A stretch of 64,000 nt of DNA from Ewingella sp049889095. GTDB lineage: Bacteria; Pseudomonadota; Gammaproteobacteria; Enterobacterales; Enterobacteriaceae. The position numbers were made by a program, and so were the translations under genes. This document shows positions 25,215 to 34,824 of this stretch, in pieces. The stretch's first letter is position 1. The number at the start of each line of letters is the position of its first letter. The stretch lies in the NCBI GenBank assembly GCA_049889095.1, contig JBLJFK010000001.1, one strand, 5' to 3'. The notes beneath the pieces are model-generated. The model was not told where the DNA came from and ran no database searches. It was given only the letters and a program-made list of their open reading frames with translations.

Positions 25215-27539
25215 ATGAAAATCAGCGACGGTAACTGGTTAATACAGGATGGACTGACCCTTACGCACCCGCTGTATGTTTCAGAAGTGCAGAAGTCGGC
25301 CAGAGAAATGATTATCTATGCTGCCCCGCACGACGCGAGTGAACGCGCGAACCAGCTCGACACGCCCTTGTTTACCCTGCGCTTTTTCTCGCCGCAAACT
25401 GGCGTGATTGGGGTACGGATCACCCATTTTGACGGCGGTCTGGACCTCGGCCCGCATTATCCGCTGTTTTGCGAATCGCAGCATGACGTGCGCATTGAAG
25501 AGACGGACCAATTCGCGGTGCTACACAGCGGTGACCTGAGCGTAAAAATCACCAAAGGCGCAAACTGGTCACTGGATTTCCTGCGTCACGGGCAGCGCAT
25601 TACCGGCAGCGTAGCTAAATCCAACGGCTATGTGCAAAACGTGCACGATGGTAGAAACTACATGATGGAGCGCCTGGACTTAGGCGTAGGTGAAACGGTC
25701 TACGGCCTTGGCGAGCGTTTCACCGCGCTGGTCAAAAATGGCCAAATGGTTGAAACCTGGAACCGGGATGGCGGCACCAGCACCGAGCAATCCTATAAAA
25801 ATATTCCTTTCTACCTGACTAACCGTGGTTATGGTGTGTTGGTCAATCATCCGGAAGCGGTTTCGTTTGAAGTTGGTTCCGAAAAAGTGTCAAAAGTGCA
25901 GTTCAGCGTCGAAAGTGAATATCTGGAATACATCGTCATCGACGGTCCAACCCCTAAAAAAGTGCTCGACCGCTACACTCGCCTCACCGGCCGCCCTGCT
26001 CTGCCACCCGCCTGGTCATTCGGACTATGGCTGACGACCTCATTCACCACCAATTACGATGAACAGACGGTGAACAGCTTTATCGACGGTATGGCCGAGC
26101 GCAATTTGCCGCTGCACGTGTTCCATTTTGACTGTTTCTGGATGAAGGCCTTCCAATGGTGTGATTTTGAATGGGACCCGCAAACCTTCCCTGATCCGCA
26201 AGGCATGCTCACGCGGTTGAAAGAAAAAGGCCTGAAAATCTGTGTATGGATCAACCCTTATATCGGACAGAAATCCCCGTTATTTAGAGAAGGTAAAGAA
26301 AAAGGCTACCTGCTGAAACGCCCGGACGGTCGGGTATGGCAATGGGATAAATGGCAACCGGGACAGGCTATTGTAGATTTCACCAATCCTGAGGCCAGTG
26401 CCTGGTACGCCGGGCATCTGAAACGATTAATCGATATGGGTGTTGACTGTTTTAAAACCGATTTCGGTGAACGAATTCCAACGGACGTGGTGTGGCACAA
26501 CGGTTGTGACCCGCAGAAAATGCATAACCACTACGCGTTTGTTTACAACAAGCTGGTGTACGAAACGCTGCAGGATAAACTCGGCAAATCCGAAGCCGTA
26601 CTGTTTGCCCGCTCAGCCTCGGTTGGCGCTCAACAATTCCCGGTTCACTGGGGCGGTGACTGCTACGCAACCTATGAGTCTATGGCAGAAAGCCTGCGCG
26701 GCGGTCTTTCCATCGGCCTCTCCGGCTTTGGGTTCTGGAGCCATGATATCGGCGGATTTGAAAATACCGCGCCTGCACATATTTATAAACGCTGGTGCGC
26801 CTTCGGTCTGTTATCCAGCCACAGCCGCCTGCACGGCAGTAAATCCTATCGTGTACCCTGGGTTTATGACGATGAAGCCTGTGATGTCGTCCGTCAGTTC
26901 ACTGAGCTGAAATGTCGTCTGATGCCATATTTGTATCCGACCTCAGCGCAGGCCGCCAGCCAGGGTACGCCGTTAATGCGCGCCATGATGCTGGAATTCC
27001 CTGAAGATCCAGCCTGCGACTATCTGGACCGCCAGTATATGCTCGGCGACGCACTGCTGATTGCGCCGGTGTTCAGCGAACAGGGCAGCGTGGATTTTTA
27101 TTTGCCACAGGGACGCTGGACGCATCTGCTGAACAACAACGTGGCAGAGGGATCTCGCTGGCATCGTGAGCAGCACGGCTTCAACAGTTTGCCGCTGTAT
27201 GTCCGTCCGAATACCTTACTGGCGCTCGGCAGCAACAACCAGAAGCCTGATTATGATTACAGCGAACGGCCAGAATTCCACTTATTTGAACTTGAGGATG
27301 GCGGCACCGCAGAAAGTCAACTGATTGACTTAAAAGGAAAAAAAATATTTACGCTGACAATAATGCGCAGCGGTGACGTGATAAGCGTGACCTCGAGTGG
27401 CAAAGCCAACCGGTGGACCTTGTGCTTGCGTAATAGGGTTAAAGTAACAGAGATAACCAAAGGGTCTCAGACTGTACATATCAACGGCTTGTTGATTCAG
27501 CCTGACGATGGCACCACCAATATGACGATAAAGCTCTAA
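25215..27539 (+). CDS. yicI: Alpha-xylosidase (YicI type, glycoside hydrolase family 31)
   Basis: The 774-residue cytosolic enzyme removes alpha-linked xylose, for example from isoprimeverose. The GH31 catalytic nucleophile lies in CFKTDFGERIP (the D of KTDFGE), the acid/base region follows in HWGGDC, and the N-terminal beta-sandwich has GVGETVYGLGERFT. AAAGGAGAG lies just upstream of the ATG. E. coli yicI is paired with the transporter yicJ; here no such partner exists and the gene is instead next to xylR and downstream of a sugar-binding protein. Terminator at 27559. Confidence 0.92.
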   Translation: MKISDGNWLIQDGLTLTHPLYVSEVQKSAREMIIYAAPHDASERANQLDTPLFTLRFFSPQTGVIGVRITHFDGGLDLGPHYPLFCESQHDVRIEETDQFAVLHSGDLSVKITKGANWSLDFLRHGQRITGSVAKSNGYVQNVHDGRNYMMERLDLGVGETVYGLGERFTALVKNGQMVETWNRDGGTSTEQSYKNIPFYLTNRGYGVLVNHPEAVSFEVGSEKVSKVQFSVESEYLEYIVIDGPTPKKVLDRYTRLTGRPALPPAWSFGLWLTTSFTTNYDEQTVNSFIDGMAERNLPLHVFHFDCFWMKAFQWCDFEWDPQTFPDPQGMLTRLKEKGLKICVWINPYIGQKSPLFREGKEKGYLLKRPDGRVWQWDKWQPGQAIVDFTNPEASAWYAGHLKRLIDMGVDCFKTDFGERIPTDVVWHNGCDPQKMHNHYAFVYNKLVYETLQDKLGKSEAVLFARSASVGAQQFPVHWGGDCYATYESMAESLRGGLSIGLSGFGFWSHDIGGFENTAPAHIYKRWCAFGLLSSHSRLHGSKSYRVPWVYDDEACDVVRQFTELKCRLMPYLYPTSAQAASQGTPLMRAMMLEFPEDPACDYLDRQYMLGDALLIAPVFSEQGSVDFYLPQGRWTHLLNNNVAEGSRWHREQHGFNSLPLYVRPNTLLALGSNNQKPDYDYSERPEFHLFELEDGGTAESQLIDLKGKKIFTLTIMRSGDVISVTSSGKANRWTLCLRNRVKVTEITKGSQTVHINGLLIQPDDGTTNMTIKL

Positions 27540-27558
27540 ATAAGTAAAATGATATGCC

Positions 27559-27592
27559 CAGCCCTGCAATGAAACTATTGTGGGGCTGTTTT
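27559..27592 (+). terminator. Terminator between yicI and xylR
   Basis: CAGCCC and GGGCTG form the base of a stem with a further CAAT/ATTG pairing, followed by TTTTA. It serves the alpha-xylosidase gene and lies just before the convergent xylR stop. Confidence 0.6.
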
Positions 27593-27604
27593 ATGGCAGG
27601 CGAC

Positions 27605-28783
27605 TCAATAAATTACTTCGCCATGCCGGTCACGATACTCTTTAGGCGTCATGCCATAGCCTTTTTTAAACACGGAATAGAAGTATTGCAGTGATGGATA
27701 GCCACACATTTGCGAGATCTCATTAATAGAAATCGATGTTGCTGCCAGCAGGTTCTTCGCTCGCGCCAGCTTCTCATCATGGATCACACCATGAATAGTT
27801 TGACCGGTTTCATCTTTGAATCGTTTTTCGAGGTTAGAACGTGAAATACCGATAGCATCCAGTACTTGTTCAACCTTAATGCCCTTACAGGCATGGTGGC
27901 GGATATAGTGCATCGCCTGGATCACTGCCGGATCGCGCAGTGAACGAAAGTCGGTAGAACGGCGTGCCATCACTTTCACCGGAGGGACCAAGATACGTTG
28001 CAACGGTAACTCACGCTCGTTCAGCAGCTGGTGTAATAGCTTCGCGGCGCGGTAACCCATTTGTCTGGTGCCCTGCACCACTGACGACAGCGCAACTCGT
28101 GACAAATAGCGGGTCAGCTCTTCGTTATCGATGCCAATCACGCTGAGTTTTTCTGGCACCGGAATATCCAGCTGTTCGCAAACCTGCAAAAGATGGCGGG
28201 CGCGGGCATCCGTTACGGCGATAATTCCCGTCTGCTGTGGCAAGGTTTGCACCCAGTCGGCCAGTCGGTTTTGTGCGTGCTGCCAGTTCTCCGGCGCAGT
28301 TTCCATTCCCTGATAGACGACCCCCTGATATTGTTCAGCAGACACCAACTGGCGGAACGCGTGCTCACGTTCCTGAGCCCAGCGCTTGCCCCCAGCGCCG
28401 GGTAAACCGTAGAAGGCAAAGCGGTTAATGCCCTTTTCTTTAAGATGCATAAATGCCGCTTCCACCAGCGCATAATTATCGGTCGCGATGTAATGCACCG
28501 GTGGATAGTCCTCTTCACGGTGGTATGACCCCCCGACACCGACGATCGGCACATTCAGGCCTTTCAACACCCCTTCAATGGCACGATCATCAAAATCAGC
28601 AATTACACCGTCGCCAAGCCAGTCACGTATGTTATCAATGCGGCAGCGAAAGTCCTCTTCGATGAAAATATCCCAGTCGCTTTGCGATGCCTGCAAATAT
28701 TCGCCAACACCCTCGACGACCTGACGGTCATAGACTTTGTTGGCATTGAATAACAATGTGATGCGATAACGCTTTTCAAACAT
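27605..28783 (-). CDS. xylR: Xylose operon regulator XylR
   Basis: The AraC-family activator binds D-xylose and switches on xylA/B and xylFGH. From the ATG at 28783 it is 392 residues and starts MFEKRYRITLLFNANKVYDR, as does E. coli XylR; the frame extends to 28837 without homology. The N-terminal LacI-like ligand domain (about 1 to 280) is followed by the C-terminal AraC HTH pair (IKVEQVLDAIGISRSNLEKR and INEISQMCGYPSLQYFYSVF). It lies downstream of xylH in the same direction and converges on yicI. Confidence 0.95.
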   Translation of the reverse strand: MFEKRYRITLLFNANKVYDRQVVEGVGEYLQASQSDWDIFIEEDFRCRIDNIRDWLGDGVIADFDDRAIEGVLKGLNVPIVGVGGSYHREEDYPPVHYIATDNYALVEAAFMHLKEKGINRFAFYGLPGAGGKRWAQEREHAFRQLVSAEQYQGVVYQGMETAPENWQHAQNRLADWVQTLPQQTGIIAVTDARARHLLQVCEQLDIPVPEKLSVIGIDNEELTRYLSRVALSSVVQGTRQMGYRAAKLLHQLLNERELPLQRILVPPVKVMARRSTDFRSLRDPAVIQAMHYIRHHACKGIKVEQVLDAIGISRSNLEKRFKDETGQTIHGVIHDEKLARAKNLLAATSISINEISQMCGYPSLQYFYSVFKKGYGMTPKEYRDRHGEVIY

Positions 28784-28899
28784 GCCGGTTTCTCTACGAT
28801 GATTTACGCAAAAAACAAACCGGGTAGTTCGCACCACGGCCTGTATGAATCAGTTCAATATCACACGTAACCCACGCACTTGCGGCTTGAAATCTATAT

Positions 28900-30099
28900 T
28901 CAGGAACGCCGTTTGGTCGCAGAATCCATCCATACCGCCAACAGTAAAATCGCGCCTTTGACGATGTACTGCCAGAACGTCGGGACATCCAGCATACTCA
29001 TGCCATTATCCAGCGATGCCATGATGAAAGCCCCCATCACCGCCCCGGCCACGCTGCCCACACCACCGGCCAGGCTGGTGCCACCAATAACGCAGGCGGC
29101 AATGGCATCCAGTTCGGCGATGTTGCCTGCTGAAGGTGAACCTGCCCCTAATCGCGAGCTGAGGATCAGCCCCGCAATTGCCACCATCAGGCCGTTGATA
29201 GCAAATACGGCCAGCTTGCTCCGTTCGACATTCACGCCGGATAAACGAGCCGCATCGATGTTGCCACCAATGGCATAAATACGGCGGCCAAATGCAGTGC
29301 GTGATGCCATAAAGATACCGCCGAGCATCAGGGCAACCAGCACCAGCACCGGCGTTGGCACGCCGCGATACTCATTAAGCAACAGCACTGCCCCCAACGC
29401 GATAACCGCGGTTAGCGCCTGCCGGGTAATATCACTTTTCACCTGTGTGAGCGGCAGTCCCAATGCTGCCCGCTGTTTGCGCCTGCGCCACTGCCAGCCG
29501 ATAAACAACGTCAGAGCGACAACGCCGATGCCAAACCCCACACCATCAGGCAGATAGCTTTGCCCAATCAGCGACATTGATGCCGTGGTTGGCGCGACGG
29601 TCGTCCCGCTGGTGATGCCAATGAGTATCCCGCGAAATGCCAGCATCCCGGCCAGGGTAACAATGAAGGAAGGTACTTTTCGATAGGCCACCCACCAGCC
29701 ATTCCAGGCACCCAGTAATAAACCAAGGAGTAAGGTCACCGCAATGGTTAGAGGTAGCGGCCAGCCCAGCCAAACATCAAAAATTGCGGCAACCCCTCCC
29801 AGTAAACCCATCATGGAACCGACTGAGAGATCAATTTCCGCCGAAATAATGACAAATACCATACCGACCGCCAGAATGCCGGTGATGGCGGTCTGGCGCA
29901 GCAGGTTGGAAACATTGCGGGCGCTGATATAGGCACCGTCGGTAGTTAGCGAGAAGAATACGATGATGACGGCAATCGCCGCCAGCATGACATATACCTG
30001 CAAATTGATATTTTTCAGCCGCTGTAACGAGAACAGTGATGCTGTTCTTATGGGTTCGTCCGCCGATACCGGCGCGCCCGATGACGTAAATTTAGACAT
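28900..30099 (-). CDS. xylH: D-xylose ABC transporter permease XylH
   Basis: The polytopic inner-membrane permease of the high-affinity xylose importer is collinear with E. coli XylH (SARNVSNLLRQTAITGILAV, GGTSLAGGVGSVAGAV, C-terminal VWMDSATKRRS). The ATG at 30099 is chosen because AAGGAG lies eight bases upstream; GTG at 30108 would sit on that site. It overlaps the end of xylG by eight bases, so the two are coupled. Confidence 0.95.
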   Translation of the reverse strand: MSKFTSSGAPVSADEPIRTASLFSLQRLKNINLQVYVMLAAIAVIIVFFSLTTDGAYISARNVSNLLRQTAITGILAVGMVFVIISAEIDLSVGSMMGLLGGVAAIFDVWLGWPLPLTIAVTLLLGLLLGAWNGWWVAYRKVPSFIVTLAGMLAFRGILIGITSGTTVAPTTASMSLIGQSYLPDGVGFGIGVVALTLFIGWQWRRRKQRAALGLPLTQVKSDITRQALTAVIALGAVLLLNEYRGVPTPVLVLVALMLGGIFMASRTAFGRRIYAIGGNIDAARLSGVNVERSKLAVFAINGLMVAIAGLILSSRLGAGSPSAGNIAELDAIAACVIGGTSLAGGVGSVAGAVMGAFIMASLDNGMSMLDVPTFWQYIVKGAILLLAVWMDSATKRRS

Positions 30100-31663
30100 G
30101 AATTTCACTCCTTAAAGCAGATTCCATAACCTGTTGCTGGGTTAAATTGTCATTTTTAAGACAGGCTTTAAGCTGCCCCAGATGCATAACCAAGATCCGG
30201 TCACTCAGGCCGAGGACTTCGGGCAGTTCAGAAGAGATAACAATGACCGCCATACCCTGAGAGGCCAATTGACTGATGAGTTTGTATATTTCCTGCTTCG
30301 CCCCGACGTCGATACCGCGTGTAGGCTCGTCAAGGATGAGGATCTTGGGTTTAAGTAACAGACAGCGGGCAAGAATGGCCTTTTGCTGATTCCCCCCACT
30401 CAACCGGCCAATCGCCAGCGTGGATGTGGTGGTCTTAATTTTGAGTTGTGCGATCGATTGTCTGATAGTTTGCTGCTCGCGAGCATCGCTAATTACTCCC
30501 GCCGACGTGAAATCACTCAGCGCTGCCAGTGTGATATTGCTGCCAACCGCCATCACCGGCACAATGCCATCGCGTTTACGATCTTCTGGCACCATGGCCA
30601 TGCCATGCCGCATGGCGTCACGGCAATTGGTGAGGTTGACTCTCTTTCCTTCCAGCCATACTTCCCCCATCCAGCGACCACGATAGACACCAAACAGGCA
30701 CTCCATGGTTTCTGTTCGCCCTGCGCCAACCAGCCCGGCGACGCCCAGAACTTCTCCGGCATGCAGAGTGAAACTCACATCATCGACCCGTTTGATATGG
30801 CGATTTACCGGATGCCACGCACTCAGATGTGCGACCCGCAGTACCTCGATACCAGGCTGACGTTGGCGGGGAGGAAAAAGCTCGGTCAATTCCCGTCCGA
30901 CCATCATGGCGATGATCTCCTGTTCACTCACGCCCCTGGCCTCGCGGGTAGCGATATGCTGACCATCACGGATGATGCAAAGTTTGTCGGAAATTGCCCT
31001 GACTTCATTGAGTTTGTGGGAAATGTAAATACAGGCAATATCGTGATTGCGCAGGTCACGGATGATCTCCAGCAGGATCTCCGTTTCACTTTCTGTCAGC
31101 GACGCGGTCGGTTCATCAAGCACCAATAGCCGCACTTGCTTATTGAGCGCCTTGGCGATCTCCACCAGTTGGCGCTGGCCAAGCCCCAGTTCAGCAACCA
31201 GTGTATGCGGGTCAATATCTAATTTGACCTGTGCCAGCATTCTTTGGCAGCGTAAATACATCTGGTCAGTATCGAGCAGGCCGTATTGCCCCCACTCGTT
31301 ACCCAAAAACATATTTTCCAAAACACTCAACTGTTTCACCAGCGCCAGTTCCTGGTGGATAATCGCAATGCCTTTTTGTTCAGTTTCGCGGATACCTTTT
31401 GCCATCAGCTTCTCGCCGGAGAAATAAATCTCTCCGTCAAATGTGCCAAAAGGATAAATGCCGCACAGCACCTTCATCAGGGTCGATTTACCGGAACCAT
31501 TTTCACCGCAAAGTGAGAGCACTTCTCCGGCGTCCAGCTGGATACTGATATTATCGACGGCCTTTACCATGCCGAATTGCTTGGTGATATTACGCATCTC
31601 AAGCAGGCAGGTTTTTCCCGGTGATCCAGACGTAGGCGATCCAGATACAGACGATCCAGACAT
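30092..31663 (-). CDS. xylG: D-xylose ABC transporter ATP-binding protein XylG
   Basis: The 523-residue protein has two ABC domains, as in all sugar (RbsA/XylG) ATPases. The first has Walker A CGENGSGKST, signature LGLGQRQLVEIAKAL and Walker B LLVLDEPTA; the second has degenerate Walker A AGLVGAGRTE, signature RLSGGNQQKA and LILDEPTRG. It energises xylose uptake with XylF and XylH. It carries an unusual N-terminal tract (SGSSVSGSPTSGSPG) ahead of the position where E. coli XylG starts, supported by GAGG seven bases before the ATG. Confidence 0.95.
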   Translation of the reverse strand: MSGSSVSGSPTSGSPGKTCLLEMRNITKQFGMVKAVDNISIQLDAGEVLSLCGENGSGKSTLMKVLCGIYPFGTFDGEIYFSGEKLMAKGIRETEQKGIAIIHQELALVKQLSVLENMFLGNEWGQYGLLDTDQMYLRCQRMLAQVKLDIDPHTLVAELGLGQRQLVEIAKALNKQVRLLVLDEPTASLTESETEILLEIIRDLRNHDIACIYISHKLNEVRAISDKLCIIRDGQHIATREARGVSEQEIIAMMVGRELTELFPPRQRQPGIEVLRVAHLSAWHPVNRHIKRVDDVSFTLHAGEVLGVAGLVGAGRTETMECLFGVYRGRWMGEVWLEGKRVNLTNCRDAMRHGMAMVPEDRKRDGIVPVMAVGSNITLAALSDFTSAGVISDAREQQTIRQSIAQLKIKTTTSTLAIGRLSGGNQQKAILARCLLLKPKILILDEPTRGIDVGAKQEIYKLISQLASQGMAVIVISSELPEVLGLSDRILVMHLGQLKACLKNDNLTQQQVMESALRSEIHV

Positions 31664-31679
31664 AATTAACCTCGCAGCA

Positions 31680-31716
31680 CTCTGACATTCTTGTCAGAAT
31701 TCAAAAAATGTCAGAG
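31680..31716 (-). terminator. Intercistronic hairpin between xylF and xylG
   Basis: A perfect 10-bp stem (CTCTGACATT / AATGTCAGAG) lies in the 87-base gap after xylF. Hairpins at this place, after the abundant receptor gene, usually protect the 5' mRNA and dampen expression of the downstream ATPase and permease genes. Confidence 0.6.
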
Positions 31717-31750
31717 CCGCTCAATGAAGGAAAGAGTGCAAAAATAAAAA

Positions 31751-32746
31751 TTATTTAAGATCAGATTTTTTATGGAAGCCGTCAGCAATCACCGTGCTTT
31801 CAATATTATTTTTATCAACCTGAATAGGCGTTAACAAATAAGAAGGCACATCTTTCTTACCATTATTTAAGGTTGCGTTGGATTTAGGCTTTTCACCTTT
31901 GGCCAGTTGTACAGCAATTTCAGCCGCATCATTAGCCAGTTTAGTGATGGGTTTATAAACGGTCATGGTCTGCGTTCCCGCCTGGATACGCTTAATGGCG
32001 GCAAGATCGGCATCCTGTCCAGAAATCGCGACTTTGCCTGCCAGCCCTTGCGCAGAAAGTGCCTGAACTGCACCGCCCGCAGTCGCATCATTGGACGCTA
32101 CCACCGCATCAATTTTGTTATTATTGGCCGTCAGCGCATTCTCCATGATTTTCAGGGCATTTTCCGGCAACCAGCCATCAGCCCACTGATCGCCAACAAT
32201 CTTAATTTTCCCCTCTTTTATCAAAGGAGTTAGCACTTTCATCTGCCCGGCGCGGAACAGTTTGGCGTTATTATCGACCGGCGAGCCGCCCATCAAGAAA
32301 TAGTTGCCTTGTGGCACGCGCTCAACCAAGCTTTGTGCCTGTAATTCACCCACTTTTTCGTTATCAAACGAAATATAAAAATCAATATCTGCGTTGTTAA
32401 TCATCCGGTCATAGGCTAAAACTTTAATACCTTCGCGTTTGGCCTCGGCAATAACATTACTCAGCACTTCGCCGTTATAGGGGATAATCACCAGCACATC
32501 GACACCGCGATTGATCATATTTTCAATCTGTGCCATCTGTGTTTCTTCGTTTCCGTTGGCAGATTGCACAAACACATCGGCTCCCAGCGTTTTGGCTTTC
32601 GCCACAAATATATCCCTGTCTTTCTGCCAACGCTCCAGTCGTAAGTCATCGATTGCCATACCAATTTTTATTTCTTTTGCCATCCCGACATGGCTAAAAA
32701 GGAGTATGGCTGCGCTGGCACTGAGTAACAATGTTTTCATTTTCAT
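31751..32746 (-). CDS. xylF: D-xylose periplasmic-binding protein XylF
   Basis: The 331-residue receptor has a signal peptide ending near HVGMA and a type I binding fold (KIGMAIDDLRLERWQKDRDI, ASNDATAGGAVQAL, AISGQDADLAAIK). It captures D-xylose for XylGH. It heads the xylFGH operon, divergent from xylA across a 397-base regulatory gap. The length and sequence match E. coli XylF (330). Confidence 0.95.
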   Translation of the reverse strand: MKMKTLLLSASAAILLFSHVGMAKEIKIGMAIDDLRLERWQKDRDIFVAKAKTLGADVFVQSANGNEETQMAQIENMINRGVDVLVIIPYNGEVLSNVIAEAKREGIKVLAYDRMINNADIDFYISFDNEKVGELQAQSLVERVPQGNYFLMGGSPVDNNAKLFRAGQMKVLTPLIKEGKIKIVGDQWADGWLPENALKIMENALTANNNKIDAVVASNDATAGGAVQALSAQGLAGKVAISGQDADLAAIKRIQAGTQTMTVYKPITKLANDAAEIAVQLAKGEKPKSNATLNNGKKDVPSYLLTPIQVDKNNIESTVIADGFHKKSDLK

Positions 32747-33143
32747 CTTCTAAAACCTTTTTTATAAAGAGGCAGGGAAAGAGAAATAAATAAATGTGGA
32801 AGCAACCACAGGGAACGTTGTGGCGAATGAATTGTTGTCGCTCAGCAATTATTCAGCAATTGCAGATTTTAACCGTAGCATTACGATTTTTAGTTTCTTT
32901 TCTAATATTTGATGAAGATCATGGTTTGATTGCCATAGACACCCTTCCAACACCGACTTTCTCCGGAACTCTCGTAATTATAAAAATAACGGTGTAAAAA
33001 CGGCTATTTTTGCGATCTGCCGCACAGATAATAATTAAGTTAATTTGAGTGTTAAATATCGTAATTGTGAGACACCGCCACAACTCCGAAGATAACGGCT
33101 CTCACCTCCCAGCAGGTCTGGGCCAGTTTCCAAGGAGTTTTCA
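32747..33143. promoter_or_regulatory. Divergent xylF/xylA regulatory region
   Basis: This 397-base A+T-rich gap should contain the XylR and CRP sites for both operons, as in E. coli. The only CRP-like half-site noted is TTGTGA at about 33065, without a matching second half, and no XylR site could be assigned with confidence. No gene was found in it. Confidence 0.5.
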
Positions 33144-34463
33144 ATGCACGCTTATTTTGACAAGCTTGACGCGGTTCGCTACGAAGGAACTCACAGCAAA
33201 AACCCGCTCTCATTCCGCCATTACAATCCGAATGAGATCATTCTCGGCAAAACCATGGCTGAGCATTTGAGATTTGCCGCTTGCTACTGGCATACATTCT
33301 GCTGGAACGGTTCGGACATGTTTGGCGTGGGGGCTTTTGATCGCCCATGGCAGCAACCCGGCGACGCTTTGGAATTGGCAAAACGTAAAGCCGATGTGGC
33401 ATTTGAATTCTTCCAAAAACTCAGCGTGCCTTATTACTGCTTCCACGACGTCGACGTTTCGCCGGAAGGCAACTCGCTGAAAGAGTATGTCAATAACTTT
33501 GCCGTTATGACCGACGTGCTGGCGCAAAAGCAGGAGAGCAGCGGCGTAAAACTGTTGTGGGGCACAGCTAACTGTTTCTCCCATCCACGCTACGGTGCCG
33601 GTGCGGCGACCAATCCGAATCCTGAAATTTTTACCTGGGCCGCTACACAGGTCTTCACTGCAATGAACGCCACTAAGCAACTGGGCGGTGAAAATTACGT
33701 TCTCTGGGGTGGACGTGAAGGTTACGAAACGTTGCTTAACACTGATTTACGCCAGGAACGTGAGCAAATTGGTCGTTTCATGCAACTGGTGGTTGAGCAC
33801 AAACACAAAACCGGATTCCAGGGAACGTTACTGATTGAACCAAAACCGCAGGAACCGACCAAGCATCAGTATGATTATGACGTTGCCTCGGTCTATGGCT
33901 TCCTGCAGCAATTTGGGCTGGAAAAAGAGATCAAGGTTAACGTAGAAGCTAACCATGCGACGCTGGCAGGCCATTCATTCCATCACGAAATTGCTAACGC
34001 CATTGCCTTGGGTATCTTTGGCTCCGTGGATGCTAACCGTGGTGACCCGCAGTGTGGCTGGGACACCGATCAATTCCCTAACAGCGTTGAAGAGAATGCG
34101 CTGGTGATGTATGAAATCATCAAAGCGGGCGGTTTCACAACCGGTGGTCTGAACTTCGATGCTAAGGTTCGCCGTCAGAGCACCGACAAGTATGACCTGT
34201 TCTATGGGCATATTGGCGGCATGGATACCATGGCGCTGGCGCTGAAAGTCGCGGCGAAAATGATTGCTGATGGTGAACTCGACAAGCACGTCGCCCAACG
34301 CTATTCAGGTTGGAATACTGAGCTGGGCCAACAGATTTTGCAGGGTAAAATGTCACTGGATGAACTGGCGAAGTTTGCACAGCAGCAACAGTTAGCGCCG
34401 GTGCATCAGAGCGGCCATCAGGAAAAGCTAGAAAATCTGGTTAACCGCTACCTGTTCAGTTAA
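33144..34463 (+). CDS. xylA: Xylose isomerase XylA
   Basis: The cytosolic enzyme interconverts D-xylose and D-xylulose. The 439-residue protein is collinear with E. coli XylA (440). The catalytic H101 and D104 (CFHDVDVSPEG) and the metal ligands in LIEPKPQEPTKHQYDYD, VEANHATLAGHSFHHE and DANRGDPQCGWDTDQFP are all present. AAGGAG lies upstream of the ATG. In E. coli xylA and xylB are close neighbours; here 361 bases carrying two palindromic repeats separate them. Confidence 0.97.
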   Translation: MHAYFDKLDAVRYEGTHSKNPLSFRHYNPNEIILGKTMAEHLRFAACYWHTFCWNGSDMFGVGAFDRPWQQPGDALELAKRKADVAFEFFQKLSVPYYCFHDVDVSPEGNSLKEYVNNFAVMTDVLAQKQESSGVKLLWGTANCFSHPRYGAGAATNPNPEIFTWAATQVFTAMNATKQLGGENYVLWGGREGYETLLNTDLRQEREQIGRFMQLVVEHKHKTGFQGTLLIEPKPQEPTKHQYDYDVASVYGFLQQFGLEKEIKVNVEANHATLAGHSFHHEIANAIALGIFGSVDANRGDPQCGWDTDQFPNSVEENALVMYEIIKAGGFTTGGLNFDAKVRRQSTDKYDLFYGHIGGMDTMALALKVAAKMIADGELDKHVAQRYSGWNTELGQQILQGKMSLDELAKFAQQQQLAPVHQSGHQEKLENLVNRYLFS

Positions 34464-34478
34464 TCACTGCGTAATGGC

Positions 34479-34605
34479 TATACCCCAAATAATTCGAGGT
34501 GCATCGAGGCGGCAAGAGAAGGAATCCCGATGAGCTTAGTAAACTAAGTGATTCGGGTGAGTGAGCGTGGCCAACAAAGATGCAGCTTGAAGTATGACGA
34601 GTATA
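34479..34605. repeat. ERIC element (127 bp)
   Basis: The element has the ERIC ends (TATACC at 34479 and GACGAGTATA ending at 34605), the GGCGGCAAG block and a central AAACTAAGTGATTCGGGTGA closely matching the conserved ERIC core. Its length is the canonical 127 bp. It lies 16 bases after xylA, so in the transcript it would form a long hairpin between xylA and xylB. Confidence 0.85.
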
Positions 34606-34677
34606 AAACGTCCCGGTGAAAACTGCCGGGTGATAACCACGATGAATGTACCCGATAAATTTCAAACGACCGGAAGA

Positions 34678-34802
34678 TATACTCTACATAATTCGAATTG
34701 CAGTCAGGCGGCAAGCCCATTCCCCCCAGGAACATGAATAACAAGGTACTGGGGGGAATGGGGGCAGCTAACGCACATGCTACTTGAAGTATGACGAGGA
34801 TA
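34678..34802. repeat. ERIC-like palindromic element with a divergent centre
   Basis: This second repeat shares the outer arms of the first (ATAATTCGA, AGGCGGCAAG, CTTGAAGTATGACGAG) but has a different centre made of a perfect 14-bp hairpin (CCCATTCCCCCCAG / CTGGGGGGAATGGG). It ends 22 bases before the xylB start. Confidence 0.75.
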
Positions 34803-34824
34803 ACGGGTGCAGAAAGAGGTGAAT

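Noticed and set aside
33060..33085. Possible CRP site before xylA (TTGTGA followed by GCCACAA)
   Set aside because: The second half does not align with TCACA at the required six-base spacing, so the site is not called.
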